A stretch of 64,000 bases of DNA from Bacillus massilinigeriensis (GCF_900117315.1 NZ_LT630337.1:2489601-2553600); one strand, 5' to 3'. Counted from the stretch's first letter, positions 55,369 through 64,000 are shown. The notes: generated by a model not told the origin, from the sequence alone. Numbers and translations: made by a program.

Positions 55369-55953
55369 CTATTTCGTCACATCATTATTTTTTATAGCAT
55401 CCCATCCCGATTGCAAAAAGAGCCTCATTAGCTCAGGTGTTTCCTGAATTTCTCCTGCCTCTATTCTTTTAAAGAATGCTACATAGGCCCCATAAATAAT
55501 GGCAATTAACGCTTCGCTTGGCATATAATCACGCAAATGTTTTTGTTTTACCCCTTCTTGAATGGATACATTTAGAAAGCTTTGAAATTCTTGAACAATG
55601 AGGGTACTAGATTCATCTAAGTAATTTGCATGATTGTGAGTTTCAATAAAAATAAAAGCCGTTTTATTATCTTTAGCGAACTGAATTAAATTGTTCATAA
55701 TATGAAGATACTTTTCATATGTAGAATTAGTGGTAGGGAAATTAGAGAGAATAGAGTTGGATAATTTTTTCATATATACTTGATATACTTTATTGACAAG
55801 AGCTTCTTTGTTAGAAAAGTAACGATAAATCGTACCTGTACCAACGTTTGCTAATTTCGCGATTTCAGGGACATTCGTGCCATGGAATCCCTTTTCCGCA
55901 AAAAGGATTAAGGCAGATTCAATAATTTTATCTTCTTTATTTTCAATTCCCAT
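55369..55953 (-). CDS. TetR-family transcriptional regulator
   Basis: About 194 residues. N-terminal HTH: KIIESALILFAEKGFHGTNV, EIAKLANVGTGTIYRYFSNK. The C-terminal ligand domain is helical, with Phe/Ile-rich segments that could bind an apolar ligand. The second ATG (55951-55953) is preferred for spacing from AAGGAGGG. It probably controls the R2lox cluster through the palindrome at 54966-54987. Confidence 0.92.
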   Translation of the reverse strand: MGIENKEDKIIESALILFAEKGFHGTNVPEIAKLANVGTGTIYRYFSNKEALVNKVYQVYMKKLSNSILSNFPTTNSTYEKYLHIMNNLIQFAKDNKTAFIFIETHNHANYLDESSTLIVQEFQSFLNVSIQEGVKQKHLRDYMPSEALIAIIYGAYVAFFKRIEAGEIQETPELMRLFLQSGWDAIKNNDVTK

Positions 55954-56061
55954 CATATCCCTCCTTCGTACTTAAGGATACTTTCCCGTTTTGTAACTTG
56001 TCAATGAAACTAGCCTATTCCATTTGACTCATTATCATGCTTAAAATTTCCCTATCAGAAA

Positions 56062-56102
56062 AAAAGAAAAGCAATTCTGTTAAAAGGAATCACTTTTCTT
56101 TT
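56062..56102 (-). terminator. Terminator of cdd
   Basis: AAAAGAAAAG and CTTTTCTTTT form a 10-bp stem extended by an inner GATTC/GAATT-like helix, with a T-run on the minus strand just past the cdd stop. Confidence 0.75.
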
Positions 56103-56111
56103 AATTATATT

Positions 56112-56513
56112 TTATTTATTTAAATCTTTAGAAGAGAAAAATCCAGGAAGCAATTCATTAATGGATGTTTCTAGCACATCACCCTTCAAATTGGCTAAGA
56201 GTATTTTTGTCTCCTCAGTAGAAAACTCAGCGATTACTTGTCTGCAAGCTCCGCATGGGGACACCGGTCCTTCTGTATCACCAACAACAGCAATTGCCTT
56301 AATTCTTTTATGGCCTTCCGATACTGCCTTAAATATGGCGGTCCTTTCAGCACAATTGGATAATCCAAAAGAAGCATTTTCTATATTACATCCTACAAAT
56401 ACTTGATCATCATCTGTAAGAACAGCTGCGCCAACTTGAAACTTTGAGTATGGGACATAAGCTAGATTTCTACCTTCGATTGCTTTATTTAATAGGCTTT
56501 TCATATCCATCAT
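56112..56513 (-). CDS. cdd: Cytidine deaminase
   Basis: A 133-residue zinc enzyme: the catalytic Cys-Ala-Glu of LSNCAERTAIFKAVSEG and the Cys pair of GPVSPCGACRQVIAEF, with VGAAVLTDDDQVFVGCNIEN. Converts cytidine and deoxycytidine to uridine forms. Downstream of deoC and probably in one salvage operon under DeoR. Confidence 0.96.
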   Translation of the reverse strand: MMDMKSLLNKAIEGRNLAYVPYSKFQVGAAVLTDDDQVFVGCNIENASFGLSNCAERTAIFKAVSEGHKRIKAIAVVGDTEGPVSPCGACRQVIAEFSTEETKILLANLKGDVLETSINELLPGFFSSKDLNK

Positions 56514-56564
56514 GATTCATCTCCATTTTAGAATAACCTTTAAAAGTTTATCTGAAATTGAAAA

Positions 56565-57233
56565 TTAATATGCAGAATTTGATTGTTGGCCCTTCATGAT
56601 AGCAACTCCTGAACTTGCACCGATACGAGTAGCGCCAGCCTGAACCATCTTCTCTGCATCTTCTAAGCTTCTTACCCCACCTGATGCCTTAACACCAATT
56701 TCTGGTCCAACTACTTTTCTCATTAGAGCGATATCTTCAGGTGTTGCCCCACCTGTTGAAAAACCGGTAGATGTTTTCACGAAGTCGGTTCCCGCTTTAA
56801 CAGCTAACTCACATGCCTTCACCTTTTCCTCATCAGTAAGGAGAGAAGTTTCAATAATAACTTTTGTTAACGCCTTTCCTTTAGCTGCATCCACGACTCC
56901 TTTGATATCCTGTTCAACTAACTCAAAATTTTTATCCTTCAATGCACCAATATTTATCACCATATCTACCTCTGTTGCCCCGTTTTCAATAGCATTCTTT
57001 GTTTCAAATGCTTTTACTTCCGTAGTGGTAGCCCCTAGAGGAAATCCAATAACAGTGCAAACCTTCACTTCAGGAGTATCCTTTAATTGTTCAGCAGCAA
57101 ACTTGACCCAAGTTGGATTCACACATACAGACGCAAATAAGTTTTCCTTCGCTTCTTGAGTTAATTTTAATATTTCCTCCTGTGTTGCATTAGCCTTTAG
57201 TAGAGTGTGGTCAATCATTCTTCCAAGATTCAT
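56565..57233 (-). CDS. deoC: Deoxyribose-phosphate aldolase
   Basis: About 222 residues of the class I aldolase: [29 protein letters not shown], the Schiff-base Lys in [14 protein letters not shown], and [10 protein letters not shown]. Cleaves deoxyribose-5-phosphate to glyceraldehyde-3-phosphate and acetaldehyde. The ATG at 57231-57233 has AAGGAG 10 bases upstream. The acetaldehyde could be used by the nearby dehydrogenases, though no regulatory link is seen. Confidence 0.96.
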   Translation of the reverse strand: MNLGRMIDHTLLKANATQEEILKLTQEAKENLFASVCVNPTWVKFAAEQLKDTPEVKVCTVIGFPLGATTTEVKAFETKNAIENGATEVDMVINIGALKDKNFELVEQDIKGVVDAAKGKALTKVIIETSLLTDEEKVKACELAVKAGTDFVKTSTGFSTGGATPEDIALMRKVVGPEIGVKASGGVRSLEDAEKMVQAGATRIGASSGVAIMKGQQSNSAY

Positions 57234-57300
57234 ATTGTTTGCTCTCCTTTTCATATGTATTCATCATTATGTTATAGAAATGCTTTTCCCTTATATCTTT

Positions 57301-57351
57301 ACTATAACAAGTTTTTGAACAAACGTAAATTCTTTATTGAACAAATGTAAA
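57301..57351 (-). promoter_or_regulatory. deoC promoter with two DeoR operator-like repeats
   Basis: TTGAACAAACGTAAA (57315-57329) and TTGAACAAATGTAAA (57337-57351) are direct repeats 22 bp apart, two helical turns. Each resembles the ATTGAACAAA half of the Bacillus subtilis DeoR operator. A promoter TTTACG-17-TATAGT on the minus strand overlaps the first repeat. Confidence 0.68.
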
Positions 57352-57374
57352 AAAATATTGTCAGACGACTGACC

Positions 57375-57409
57375 ATTTTTATAAAAATAGCTGCTTCATT
57401 CGAAGCAGC
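57375..57409 (-). terminator. Terminator of deoR
   Basis: GCTGCTTC/GAAGCAGC with a 4-base loop, followed on the minus strand by TATTTTTAT. Lies just beyond the deoR stop. Confidence 0.82.
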
Positions 57410-57413
57410 CCCC

Positions 57414-58355
57414 CTACTCCTTGTCTAAAAGAAACTGAGCAGTGAATTGATCAGTAATCAGCACATTTGCATATTTCCCTTTCAATGCCCCATTAATACC
57501 ATTAATTTTGTTCGCACCACCAGCGACAAGTATCGAGTATTCTTTCTTCCTTAATTCATCTAATTCAATCCCAAGGGTTCTATTATTTAAATCCTTATTG
57601 CAAATATCTCCATTCATATCAAAAAATCTTGAACAAATATCCCCAACGGCATTTGGGTATAACATCTTAATATCATCTTCTGAAAAATATCCAAGTTGAA
57701 ATAACAATGACTCATCTTGAACTGGTCCTGTTGTAAATATCGCGATGTTTGCTTGCTTTCCAAGCTCAAGAATTGTTCGTATATGACGATCTTCCTCCAT
57801 AGCTTGCTTTACTAATACCTGGTCAACAATAGCCGGAAGAGGAAGGTGAATTGGTGTTGTATTATATGCCTTTCCAAATAAGTAGAGTATTTCAGAAGCA
57901 TACGTATTTTTATTAGAATGGCTAATTCCACCCTTTAATTGAACAACCTTCACATTTTTTACATACTTTTGCTTGAGCTCAACGGCAATATGATAAAGGG
58001 TTGTACCCCATATTATGCCAATAATATCGTTGTCACTTACAATCTGGTCTAAATAGTCAGCAGCCTTTTCCCCTAAATAATTTTTGATGATATGGCTTTC
58101 ATACTGGGGTATCGTTGCAATAATTGCCTTTTTTAGGTTAAACTTTTTCTCTAATTGTTTTGCAAGATTCGTGCTATTTTCCATGGGATTTGTTATTTGG
58201 ATTTTTACAATTCCTTCACTCTTGGCCTGTTGTAAAAGCCTTGAGACAGTAGGCCTTGAAACTCCTAACTTACTAGCAATTTGATTCTGATTATAATCCA
58301 ATAAGTAATATAACTTTGCTGCTTCAATGATTTTCTTTAATTTTTCTTCCTCCAA
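57414..58355 (-). CDS. deoR: Deoxyribonucleoside regulator DeoR (SorC family)
   Basis: About 313 residues. HTH region IIEAAKLYYLLDYNQNQIAS, KLGVSRPTVSRLLQQAK; the sugar-binding domain has GIIWGTTLYHIAVEL, VVQLKGGISHS, AVGDICSRFFD and LVAGGANKINGINGALKGK. Very similar to Bacillus subtilis DeoR, which is released by deoxyribose-5-phosphate. The TTG at 58353-58355 has AAGGTG 6 bases upstream and matches the start of that homologue; the GTG at 58364 is the alternative. Confidence 0.94.
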   Translation of the reverse strand: MEEEKLKKIIEAAKLYYLLDYNQNQIASKLGVSRPTVSRLLQQAKSEGIVKIQITNPMENSTNLAKQLEKKFNLKKAIIATIPQYESHIIKNYLGEKAADYLDQIVSDNDIIGIIWGTTLYHIAVELKQKYVKNVKVVQLKGGISHSNKNTYASEILYLFGKAYNTTPIHLPLPAIVDQVLVKQAMEEDRHIRTILELGKQANIAIFTTGPVQDESLLFQLGYFSEDDIKMLYPNAVGDICSRFFDMNGDICNKDLNNRTLGIELDELRKKEYSILVAGGANKINGINGALKGKYANVLITDQFTAQFLLDKE

Positions 58356-58523
58356 TGAGATCACCTTAGCTGTAAGAGAAAGGTGTGATAGCTGATTTGA
58401 AAATTCAAAAAGGAACCTATCCTCTCTCTCAATCTTTTTTTAACATTTTACCATGTTTTTTTGATTACCTTATCATTGTTCGTGAATATTTGATAAATCT
58501 TTAGGAATTCTATTATCACATTT

Positions 58524-59144
58524 TTACCTTCTCAGGAATGGAGAAACTCTCCAGCAATATTTTCCATTTCTGAATTCATTACCTACAAACAAGGATGTCA
58601 TACTTCCTACGGTAATAATACATAAAGCTGAAAATAGGAAACTTTTCACTCCTAATACCTGAAGGCCTAGAAGAGCAATTAGACCATCTATTAAGAAAAT
58701 CAACACTCCTATATGAATGGAAGTTGCTTTTGAAATAATACTTGCAAGTAAATCCGTTCCTCCAGTGCTTGTCTCATATCGGAGCATAAGCCCCACCCCA
58801 ATCCCTATTATCGTTCCCCCTAACAAGGTGCTTATTAATATGGGAAGATGAAATTGTGTTTGTAACGGCGCAAGCCAATCAATGAAAAATGAAGACACAA
58901 TTAACCCTTGAAAGCTACTGAAAAAATATCCCCTTTCCTGAAACCATGCATAGATGATTAGAGGAATACTAATGACAAACATAGTTAATCCTGTCTGACA
59001 ATGAAAATAATAATGTATGATTAAAGCAATTCCTACCATTCCCCCATCCAATAGGTGATGAGGAACCAAAAATCCATTAATTCCAATTCCAATTAAAAAA
59101 CTTCCAATCAAAATAGCAGCATTTTTAATAATAATCATTCTCAC
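58524..59144 (-). CDS. YitT-family membrane protein, short form
   Basis: A 206-residue protein with five or six helices and YitT-type sequence: NGFLVPHHLLDGGMVGIALI, LLGGTIIGIGVGLMLRYE, TSTGGTDLLASII. It lacks the C-terminal DUF2179 domain of full-length YitT proteins. Function unknown. Confidence 0.88.
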   Translation of the reverse strand: MRMIIIKNAAILIGSFLIGIGINGFLVPHHLLDGGMVGIALIIHYYFHCQTGLTMFVISIPLIIYAWFQERGYFFSSFQGLIVSSFFIDWLAPLQTQFHLPILISTLLGGTIIGIGVGLMLRYETSTGGTDLLASIISKATSIHIGVLIFLIDGLIALLGLQVLGVKSFLFSALCIITVGSMTSLFVGNEFRNGKYCWRVSPFLRR

Positions 59145-59261
59145 CTCATTACTTAAAACAAAAAGCAGGAGAACATGTCTTTATATAAATATTTTTTATA
59201 TCAGTAAAAAATTCACTAGTACATCTAATTAAGGAAAATAATTACACTAGATTCAAATTTC

Positions 59262-59296
59262 ACAAAAAAAACAGCGCCGCATTTAGCAGCGCTGTT
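59262..59296 (-). terminator. Terminator of the SulP-ArsR operon
   Basis: AACAGCGC/GCGCTGTT stem followed on the minus strand by eight T residues; the arm overlaps the ArsR stop codon. Confidence 0.9.
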
Positions 59297-59636
59297 ACTT
59301 TTTATTTGCCAGATCACCCTGAAATTTGTCGAGCATTGTCACAGCATCAATTAAATGATTATTAAAAATTTGCCTTGCAGTCACAAGCAATTCCATAATC
59401 ATTGGGTCCCTTAGGGTATAGGTTACCCGGTTCCCATCCTTCGTACCATAGACAATATTTTTATTTCGTAATATGCTTAATTGTTGCGAAACTGCAGATC
59501 CTTCATCTCCAACAAGGGCTTGAAGCTCATTCACATTTTTATCGCCTTCAGCCAATAATTCAAGTATGCGAATTCGAAGCGGATGGGCAAGAGCTTTAAA
59601 AAAATCTGCTTTAAATCGTTGGAGTTCTAAATTCAT
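59295..59636 (-). CDS. ArsR-family transcriptional regulator
   Basis: A 113-residue winged-helix protein: FFKALAHPLRIRILELLAEG, VNELQALVGDEGSAVSQQLS, ILRNKNIVYGTKDGNRVTY. The metal-binding CxC motif of metal sensors is absent and no Cys is present, so it is not a classic metal or persulfide sensor. It follows the SulP gene by 15 bases and may repress it via the palindrome at 61467-61478. Confidence 0.93.
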   Translation of the reverse strand: MNLELQRFKADFFKALAHPLRIRILELLAEGDKNVNELQALVGDEGSAVSQQLSILRNKNIVYGTKDGNRVTYTLRDPMIMELLVTARQIFNNHLIDAVTMLDKFQGDLANKK

Positions 59637-59651
59637 TCGATTCCTCCGTTC

Positions 59652-61415
59652 TTAAGATTTTGCCAACACTTTTTTGGTTCGAATGATCCTGCCTGCCTCT
59701 CCAGGTAAATTGGATAATTGGGTACATTCTTGGAAAGCAAAATGTTTGCATCCAAGGCATTTATTCTTTTTAATATTTCTCAATGCAAAATTAATAGCTT
59801 CCCCTGTATGTTCAAAGAATTGACCTTCCCCTATTTCATCATATAAACCGGTTCTCATCAACACTGCTTTAGGCTGTTCCTGTAGACCAGAAATAATAAC
59901 TAAACCTCCATGCTTTTTAAAATCATGGACAATATCAGATAAATTTGACTCACCAGAGGTATCCATATAAGGGACCTTTCCCATTCTCAGTATTAATACT
60001 TCTGGTCGATGATTGATAATCCCCATAACAGAGCTTTCAAACATTTGAATGGCGCCAAAGAATAATGCTCCTTCAATGGTGAAAATGCTCACTTGCGGAC
60101 AATCATTACCCGCATCAACAACCTGTGATCTTACTCGATTATTATCAAAAGGATCAGGAAGCCCTTTTGCAACGGTAAGAATATCACTCATACGTTTCAC
60201 AAACAGTATAGCAGCTAAAACTAAACCAACCTCCACTGCCGTTGTTAAATCGGTAAACACCGTCAGCAAGAATGTAATCACTAATACGAGAGAATCACTC
60301 GTTCTCGTCTTAAGCACATGTGAAAAATGCTTTACTTCACTCATATTCCAAGCAACAACCATCAAAATAGGCGCCATACTTGCGAGTGGTATAGACGAAG
60401 CCAGTGGTGCAAGCAGTAATAAAACAATCAGTACTACTATACCATGAATAACGCCAGACATGGGAGAGGTTGCTCCATTTTTAATATTAGTAGCGGTTCT
60501 TGCGATAGCTCCTGTTGCAGGGATACCACCAAAAAGAGGAGTAATCATATTGGCGATTCCTTGCCCAATCAATTCTTTATTACTATTATGCTTCGTTCCA
60601 GTCATCCCGTCCGCAACCACGGCTGAGAGTAAGGATTCGATCCCACCTAGCATCGCAATGACAAACGCTGGGCCAATCAATGGCTGGATGACATCCCAAG
60701 ACAATTCCGGAATATGAAAGTTTGGTAGTTTATTAGGAATATCACCATAGGTTGAACCAATCGTAGCCACTTTATCCGGGAAGAGTAGAGCTGCAACAAG
60801 GCTTGAAACCACTAGTCCAATCAATGGACCGGGAACTTTAGGAAATATTTTTGGAGATATTAGTATGATTGCTAAACTGATTATCGCGGTCAATATACTA
60901 TAAAAATTAATTGTATCAAAATGAATAATAATTTCTTGCATATTCTTAATAAACTCTTCATGCTTTTCTATATCACTTAGACCAAAAAAATTGGCGATTT
61001 GGCCCGTAAAGATAATCACTGCAATTCCCGAAGTGAAGCCAATGGTTACAGGTTTTGGAATGAATTTAATTAGAGAACCTAATCTTAACACTCCCATCAG
61101 GAATAACATAAAACCAGCCATAATACCTGCTATTAATAGATTCTCATATCCATATGACATGACAATACCCAATAACACAGGGATAAACGCACCGGTTGGA
61201 CCACCTATTTGATATTTGGAACCACCAAAAAGAGATATGAGAATCCCGGCAATAATAGTCGTGTAGATTCCATATTCAGGTTTTACTCCTGAAGCTATGG
61301 CAAAAGCCATTCCAAGCGGGATTGCAATAACACCTACAATCAAACCTGAAAATAAATCTTTTTGGAAATTCTTAACGGAGTATCCGTTATATCTGTCAAA
61401 AACAAGCTTACTCAA
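59652..61415 (-). CDS. SulP-family anion transporter with STAS domain and cysteine tail
   Basis: A 587-residue transporter. The N-terminal 400 residues hold the SulP membrane core (GVIAIPLGMAFAIASGVKPE, GPTGAFIPVLLGIV, GIPATGAIARTATNIKNGAT). Residues 435-540 form a STAS domain (VSIFTIEGALFFGAIQMFE, LRMGKVPYMDTSGESNL). A further tail contains CLGCKHFAFQEC, a CxxC-x7-C motif not usual in SulP proteins. Substrate may be sulfate, bicarbonate or another anion. Promoter at 61469-61498. Confidence 0.92.
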   Translation of the reverse strand: MSKLVFDRYNGYSVKNFQKDLFSGLIVGVIAIPLGMAFAIASGVKPEYGIYTTIIAGILISLFGGSKYQIGGPTGAFIPVLLGIVMSYGYENLLIAGIMAGFMLFLMGVLRLGSLIKFIPKPVTIGFTSGIAVIIFTGQIANFFGLSDIEKHEEFIKNMQEIIIHFDTINFYSILTAIISLAIILISPKIFPKVPGPLIGLVVSSLVAALLFPDKVATIGSTYGDIPNKLPNFHIPELSWDVIQPLIGPAFVIAMLGGIESLLSAVVADGMTGTKHNSNKELIGQGIANMITPLFGGIPATGAIARTATNIKNGATSPMSGVIHGIVVLIVLLLLAPLASSIPLASMAPILMVVAWNMSEVKHFSHVLKTRTSDSLVLVITFLLTVFTDLTTAVEVGLVLAAILFVKRMSDILTVAKGLPDPFDNNRVRSQVVDAGNDCPQVSIFTIEGALFFGAIQMFESSVMGIINHRPEVLILRMGKVPYMDTSGESNLSDIVHDFKKHGGLVIISGLQEQPKAVLMRTGLYDEIGEGQFFEHTGEAINFALRNIKKNKCLGCKHFAFQECTQLSNLPGEAGRIIRTKKVLAKS

Positions 61416-61466
61416 GACAAATCCCTCATCTTCACTTTTGTATCTTTGAATTTTTGAATATACAAA

Positions 61467-61498
61467 GCATTATAATGCAAATGAAATTACAATGTCTA
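61467..61498 (-). promoter_or_regulatory. SulP-ArsR promoter with palindrome over the -10
   Basis: TAGACA (61493-61498) and TATAAT (61469-61474) on the minus strand, 18 bases apart. A 12-bp exact palindrome GCATTATAATGC (61467-61478) covers the -10 and is a candidate operator for the ArsR protein encoded in the operon. Confidence 0.62.
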
Positions 61499-61693
61499 TA
61501 AAAAATTCAAATATATTTCATATTTTCATAAATCGTGACCATCTTTATTAAATATGGGTCTTTCATCTCTATAAAACTCAATACCCGCCTATTTTCGACA
61601 AATTTTTATAATTAATAGTAGGAAGGCGCTTTCATTTGTTATATAATTTAATATGGTGATTATCACGAATTTTTTAAAAAAGGGGGCTAGAAA

Positions 61694-62518
61694 GTGAATA
61701 GCCAATTAAAACAATTAAGCGAAAGTCTCCCAGTTATACAAAAAATCTTCCCAGATGATGCATGTTTTGTACTAGCAGATATTGATAAAGTGCTTGAATA
61801 TCTTCCTGGAGAAAAGATTGATATTAAAATCCCAGTTGGAGCACCGATTGAGAATTTTAAAGGGACTGTAAGCTATGAAGCATATGAAACAGGAAAAACC
61901 TGCAGAGAGGAAAGAGGGCCAGAGCTATTTGGAATCGCCTATATTTCCACTGCAACCCCAATTAAAGAAAATGGAGAAGTCATTGGTGTCATCTCAGCGA
62001 TTGTTTCAAATGAAAGGTTTGATACACTTAGAAGAGGTGCCGTTGAATTAACTGCTATTAGCGAAGAGTTATCTGCAACTTCAGAAGAAATGACCAAATT
62101 ATCTGATGTAACGGCGAGAGATCTTCAGTCACTTGCAGAAGAATCCAATATGATTAAGGATGAAGTGAAACATATAGAAGAAATCCTTGATATCATCAAA
62201 AAGACCTCTATCAAGTCGAGGATCCTTGGATTAAATGCTTCTATCGAATCTGCCCGTGCAGGAGAAGCAGGAAAAGGATTCGCAATTGTTGCTAGTGAAA
62301 TAAAGAAAATGGCAGATAACAGTAAAGAAGCAATTGAGGGCATTGAACCTGAAGTAAAAAGAATGGTAGAAAACCTAGAAAAAATAAATGCAACGGTTAA
62401 TGACCTTTCTTCCCAAACAGAAGAACAGTCTGCAATGATTGAAGAGTTTCATTCCTCCTTTGAACACCTTGTTCATATTGCATCTGCACTTAGTGAAAAA
62501 GCTAATTTAGAAGAATAA
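61694..62518 (+). CDS. Soluble methyl-accepting chemotaxis-like protein (YfmS type)
   Basis: A 274-residue cytoplasmic chemoreceptor without membrane helices. Residues 1-115 are a small sensory domain (IPVGAPIENFKGTVSYEAYE, GIAYISTATPIKENGEVIGV); residues 125-270 are a short coiled coil with the conserved signalling tip SRILGLNASIESARAGEAGK, GFAIVASEIKKMADNSKEA. Resembles the soluble YfmS receptor. The start is GTG with GGGGG 7 bases upstream. A cre-like sequence (61620-61635, two mismatches) lies upstream. Confidence 0.9.
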   Translation: MNSQLKQLSESLPVIQKIFPDDACFVLADIDKVLEYLPGEKIDIKIPVGAPIENFKGTVSYEAYETGKTCREERGPELFGIAYISTATPIKENGEVIGVISAIVSNERFDTLRRGAVELTAISEELSATSEEMTKLSDVTARDLQSLAEESNMIKDEVKHIEEILDIIKKTSIKSRILGLNASIESARAGEAGKGFAIVASEIKKMADNSKEAIEGIEPEVKRMVENLEKINATVNDLSSQTEEQSAMIEEFHSSFEHLVHIASALSEKANLEE

Positions 62519-62526
62519 TATCATAT

Positions 62527-62596
62527 AACTAGAGTGATATGCTTTTATCTATTGAAACTAAAAGATGGAGTCCATATCGCTCTAGTTTTTATTTAC
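62527..62596 (+). terminator. Terminator of the chemoreceptor gene
   Basis: Arms at 62527-62541 and 62573-62587 pair with one G-T mismatch around a 31-base loop, then a T-run. The following bases to 62832 hold no gene that I can support. Confidence 0.75.
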
Positions 62597-62832
62597 AAGA
62601 AAAACCGTATCCCACCTCGAAAGCCCTTTAATCTCCTAGGAAATCTCAAAATCTCCAGCCTAGTATATCCATTTTATATCCTTCCCATTTTATATGTTTT
62701 TTTTCACAAAGATGTAATAGTGAGTGAGGTTAAATATTCAGAATTTCCTTTACAAAAAAACATTATACTAGTAAAATAACAAAATGTTCTCTTTGACAAA
62801 ATTATTGCGTTAGAATCACCAGGAGGCTTTGC

Positions 62833-64000
62833 ATGATATTATTTAGAAAGAAACCTATTAGCACAAATGAACAGACAAGTTCTTTAAATAAAGTATTAGG
62901 AGCCTTTGACTTAACTTTACTAGGTGTAGGCGCTATTATCGGAACGGGAATCTTCGTCCTTACTGGAGTTGCGGCCGCAAACTACGCCGGTCCTGCTCTC
63001 ATCCTTTCATTTATTATCGCTGGTCTAGCATGTGCTTTTGCCGCATTATGCTATTCTGAATTTGCCTCAATGATTCCTCAAGCAGGAAGTGCCTATACTT
63101 ATAGCTATATAGCATTTGGAGAAATTATAGCTTGGATTTTAGGATGGGATTTGATTTTGGAATATGGACTCGCCTCTTCCGCTGTAGCTAGTGGATGGTC
63201 AGGTTATTTTCAAGGTTTATTATCTGGATTTGGCATCCATTTACCTAAAGCCATATCAAGCGCCTTTAACCCTGCTAATGGAACCTATTTTGATTTACCT
63301 GCAGTATTAATCATTTTGCTCATCACTTTTGTCCTAACTAGAGGGATTAAAGAGTCGACTAAGTTTAATAACTGGATGGTCTTTATCAAAATTGCAGTTA
63401 TTGTTCTTTTTATCGTAGTTGGTGTTTGGTATATTAAACCAACGAATTGGACTCCATTTATGCCATTTGGTTTTTCCGGGGTATTATCAGGCGCAGCTGT
63501 AGTAGTGTTTGCTTATTTTGGATTTGATGCCGTATCATCAGCTGCTGAAGAAGTAAAGAATCCTCAAAGAGACCTGCCGGTTGGTATCATTTCCTCCCTA
63601 GCTATTTGCACAATTTTGTATATTGTTGTTTCTTTAATTCTTACCGGAATTGTCCCATTTGATAAGCTAGGTGTAAATGCCCCTGTTGCATTTGCGTTAT
63701 CATATATTCACCAGGACTGGGTTGCTGGATTTATTTCTCTTGGTGCCATTGTTGGCATAACAACAGTTTTAATCGTTATGATGTATGGTCAAACAAGACT
63801 TTTTTATGCGATATCTAGAGACGGTCTTTTGCCTAAGCTATTATCGGAGGTACATCCAAAAACTCAAGTCCCTGTAAAAAGCACATGGATTACTGGTAGC
63901 TTAGTGTCTTGCTTTACAGGTTTAGTTCCATTGGATAAACTAGCAGAATTAACGAATATCGGAACATTATTCGCCTTTTCAATGGTATCTCTGGGGGTAG
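62833..64000 (+). CDS. Cationic amino acid permease-like APC transporter, N-terminal part
   Basis: About 389 residues before the window ends. The APC/CAT family pattern is clear: LGVGAIIGTGIFVLTGVAAA near the start, CYSEFASMIPQAGSAYTYSY, and later VVVFAYFGFDAVSSAAEEVK, NPQRDLPVGI. About nine helices are visible. Resembles YfnA-type transporters of Bacillus. The ATG at 62833-62835 has AGGAGG 6 bases upstream. Specificity unknown. Confidence 0.93.
   Translation, partial: MILFRKKPISTNEQTSSLNKVLGAFDLTLLGVGAIIGTGIFVLTGVAAANYAGPALILSFIIAGLACAFAALCYSEFASMIPQAGSAYTYSYIAFGEIIAWILGWDLILEYGLASSAVASGWSGYFQGLLSGFGIHLPKAISSAFNPANGTYFDLPAVLIILLITFVLTRGIKESTKFNNWMVFIKIAVIVLFIVVGVWYIKPTNWTPFMPFGFSGVLSGAAVVVFAYFGFDAVSSAAEEVKNPQRDLPVGIISSLAICTILYIVVSLILTGIVPFDKLGVNAPVAFALSYIHQDWVAGFISLGAIVGITTVLIVMMYGQTRLFYAISRDGLLPKLLSEVHPKTQVPVKSTWITGSLVSCFTGLVPLDKLAELTNIGTLFAFSMVSLGV

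Noticed and set aside
60049-60447. A 132-codon plus-strand open frame inside the SulP gene
   Set aside because: Antisense to a well-conserved transporter; no start signal.
61656-61666. Palindrome GTGATTATCAC before the chemoreceptor gene
   Set aside because: It is short, fits no regulator consensus I know well (Fur and FNR patterns both fail), and could be chance.
62534-62779. An 81-codon plus-strand open frame after the chemoreceptor
   Set aside because: It starts inside the terminator stem-loop, lacks a ribosome site and has no protein-like pattern.
1-64000. CRISPR array, prophage or transposon as the source of novelty
   Set aside because: No regularly spaced repeats, integrase, transposase, tRNA attachment site or phage genes were seen on either strand.

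Overview
This is an AT-rich chromosomal window from a low-GC Gram-positive, very probably a Bacillaceae member. The gene content points there: a SinR-type biofilm regulator, eps-like genes (epsC, epsL, epsN), a DeoR/deoC/cdd cluster, hutH, VanZ and YitT proteins, strong AGGAGG ribosome binding sites and frequent TTG/GTG starts. Nitrate respiration genes suggest a facultative anaerobe. Almost everything lies on the minus strand. No rRNA, tRNA, CRISPR array, transposase or prophage gene was seen.

Layout. (1) 1-3254: head of a nitrate-respiration locus. It holds a NarK-type transporter carrying a C-terminal PAS domain, a hemerythrin-like protein, two small unknown proteins and the 5' end of narG. 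(2) 3448-4993: a secreted DUF4015-type glycoside hydrolase and a VanZ protein. (3) 5069-39907: a ~35-kb exopolysaccharide locus read right to left. It encodes UDP-sugar supply (EpsC/PglF-like dehydratase, GalU, GalE), the priming transferase EpsL, aminotransferase EpsN, an embedded SinR-like regulator, a Wzz/BY-kinase/PHP-phosphatase trio, the UDP-L-FucNAc pathway (CapE, CapF, CapG), several glycosyltransferases, Wzy, a dTDP-amino-sugar module (RmlA, RmlB, DegT aminotransferase, GNAT), a Wzx flippase, and then unusual decoration genes (APH-like kinase, M28 peptidase, two FemAB/GNAT-like transferases, GT14 enzyme, acyltransferase 3, PLP decarboxylase-fold enzyme, ATP-grasp ligase).

Regulation of that locus can be read from the DNA. 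Upstream of epsC are three copies of a 16-bp palindrome close to GTTCTNTATANAGAAC, whose half-sites match the SinR box GTTCTYT. One covers the -35 region of a promoter with -10 TATAAT. A structured leader follows that looks like the eps-associated RNA (EAR), then a 17-bp hairpin. A second promoter with the same box-to--10 geometry sits at 10775-10806, in front of the distal decoration genes. The regulator gene itself lies inside the operon, which suggests a feedback circuit.

(4) 40512-43679: lrgAB-like genes, a prolyl 4-hydroxylase next to a His/Gly- and Pro/Tyr-rich protein, and a VOC protein. (5) 43874-49574: hutH with a leader containing a terminator hairpin and a small overlapping ORF, and a MacB-like ABC transporter with a long coiled coil. 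(6) 49839-55953: an oxidation cluster of R2-like ligand-binding oxidase (R2lox), aldehyde dehydrogenase, iron alcohol dehydrogenase and zinc alcohol dehydrogenase, with a TetR regulator, a palindromic operator and a cre site. (7) 56112-58355: cdd, deoC and deoR with two operator-like repeats. (8) 58524-64000: a YitT protein, a SulP transporter with ArsR regulator, a soluble chemoreceptor and the 5' part of an amino acid permease.

The best candidates for something undescribed are the SinR-box-controlled decoration module (5069-10806), the R2lox-dehydrogenase cluster, the NarK-PAS fusion and the hutH leader.
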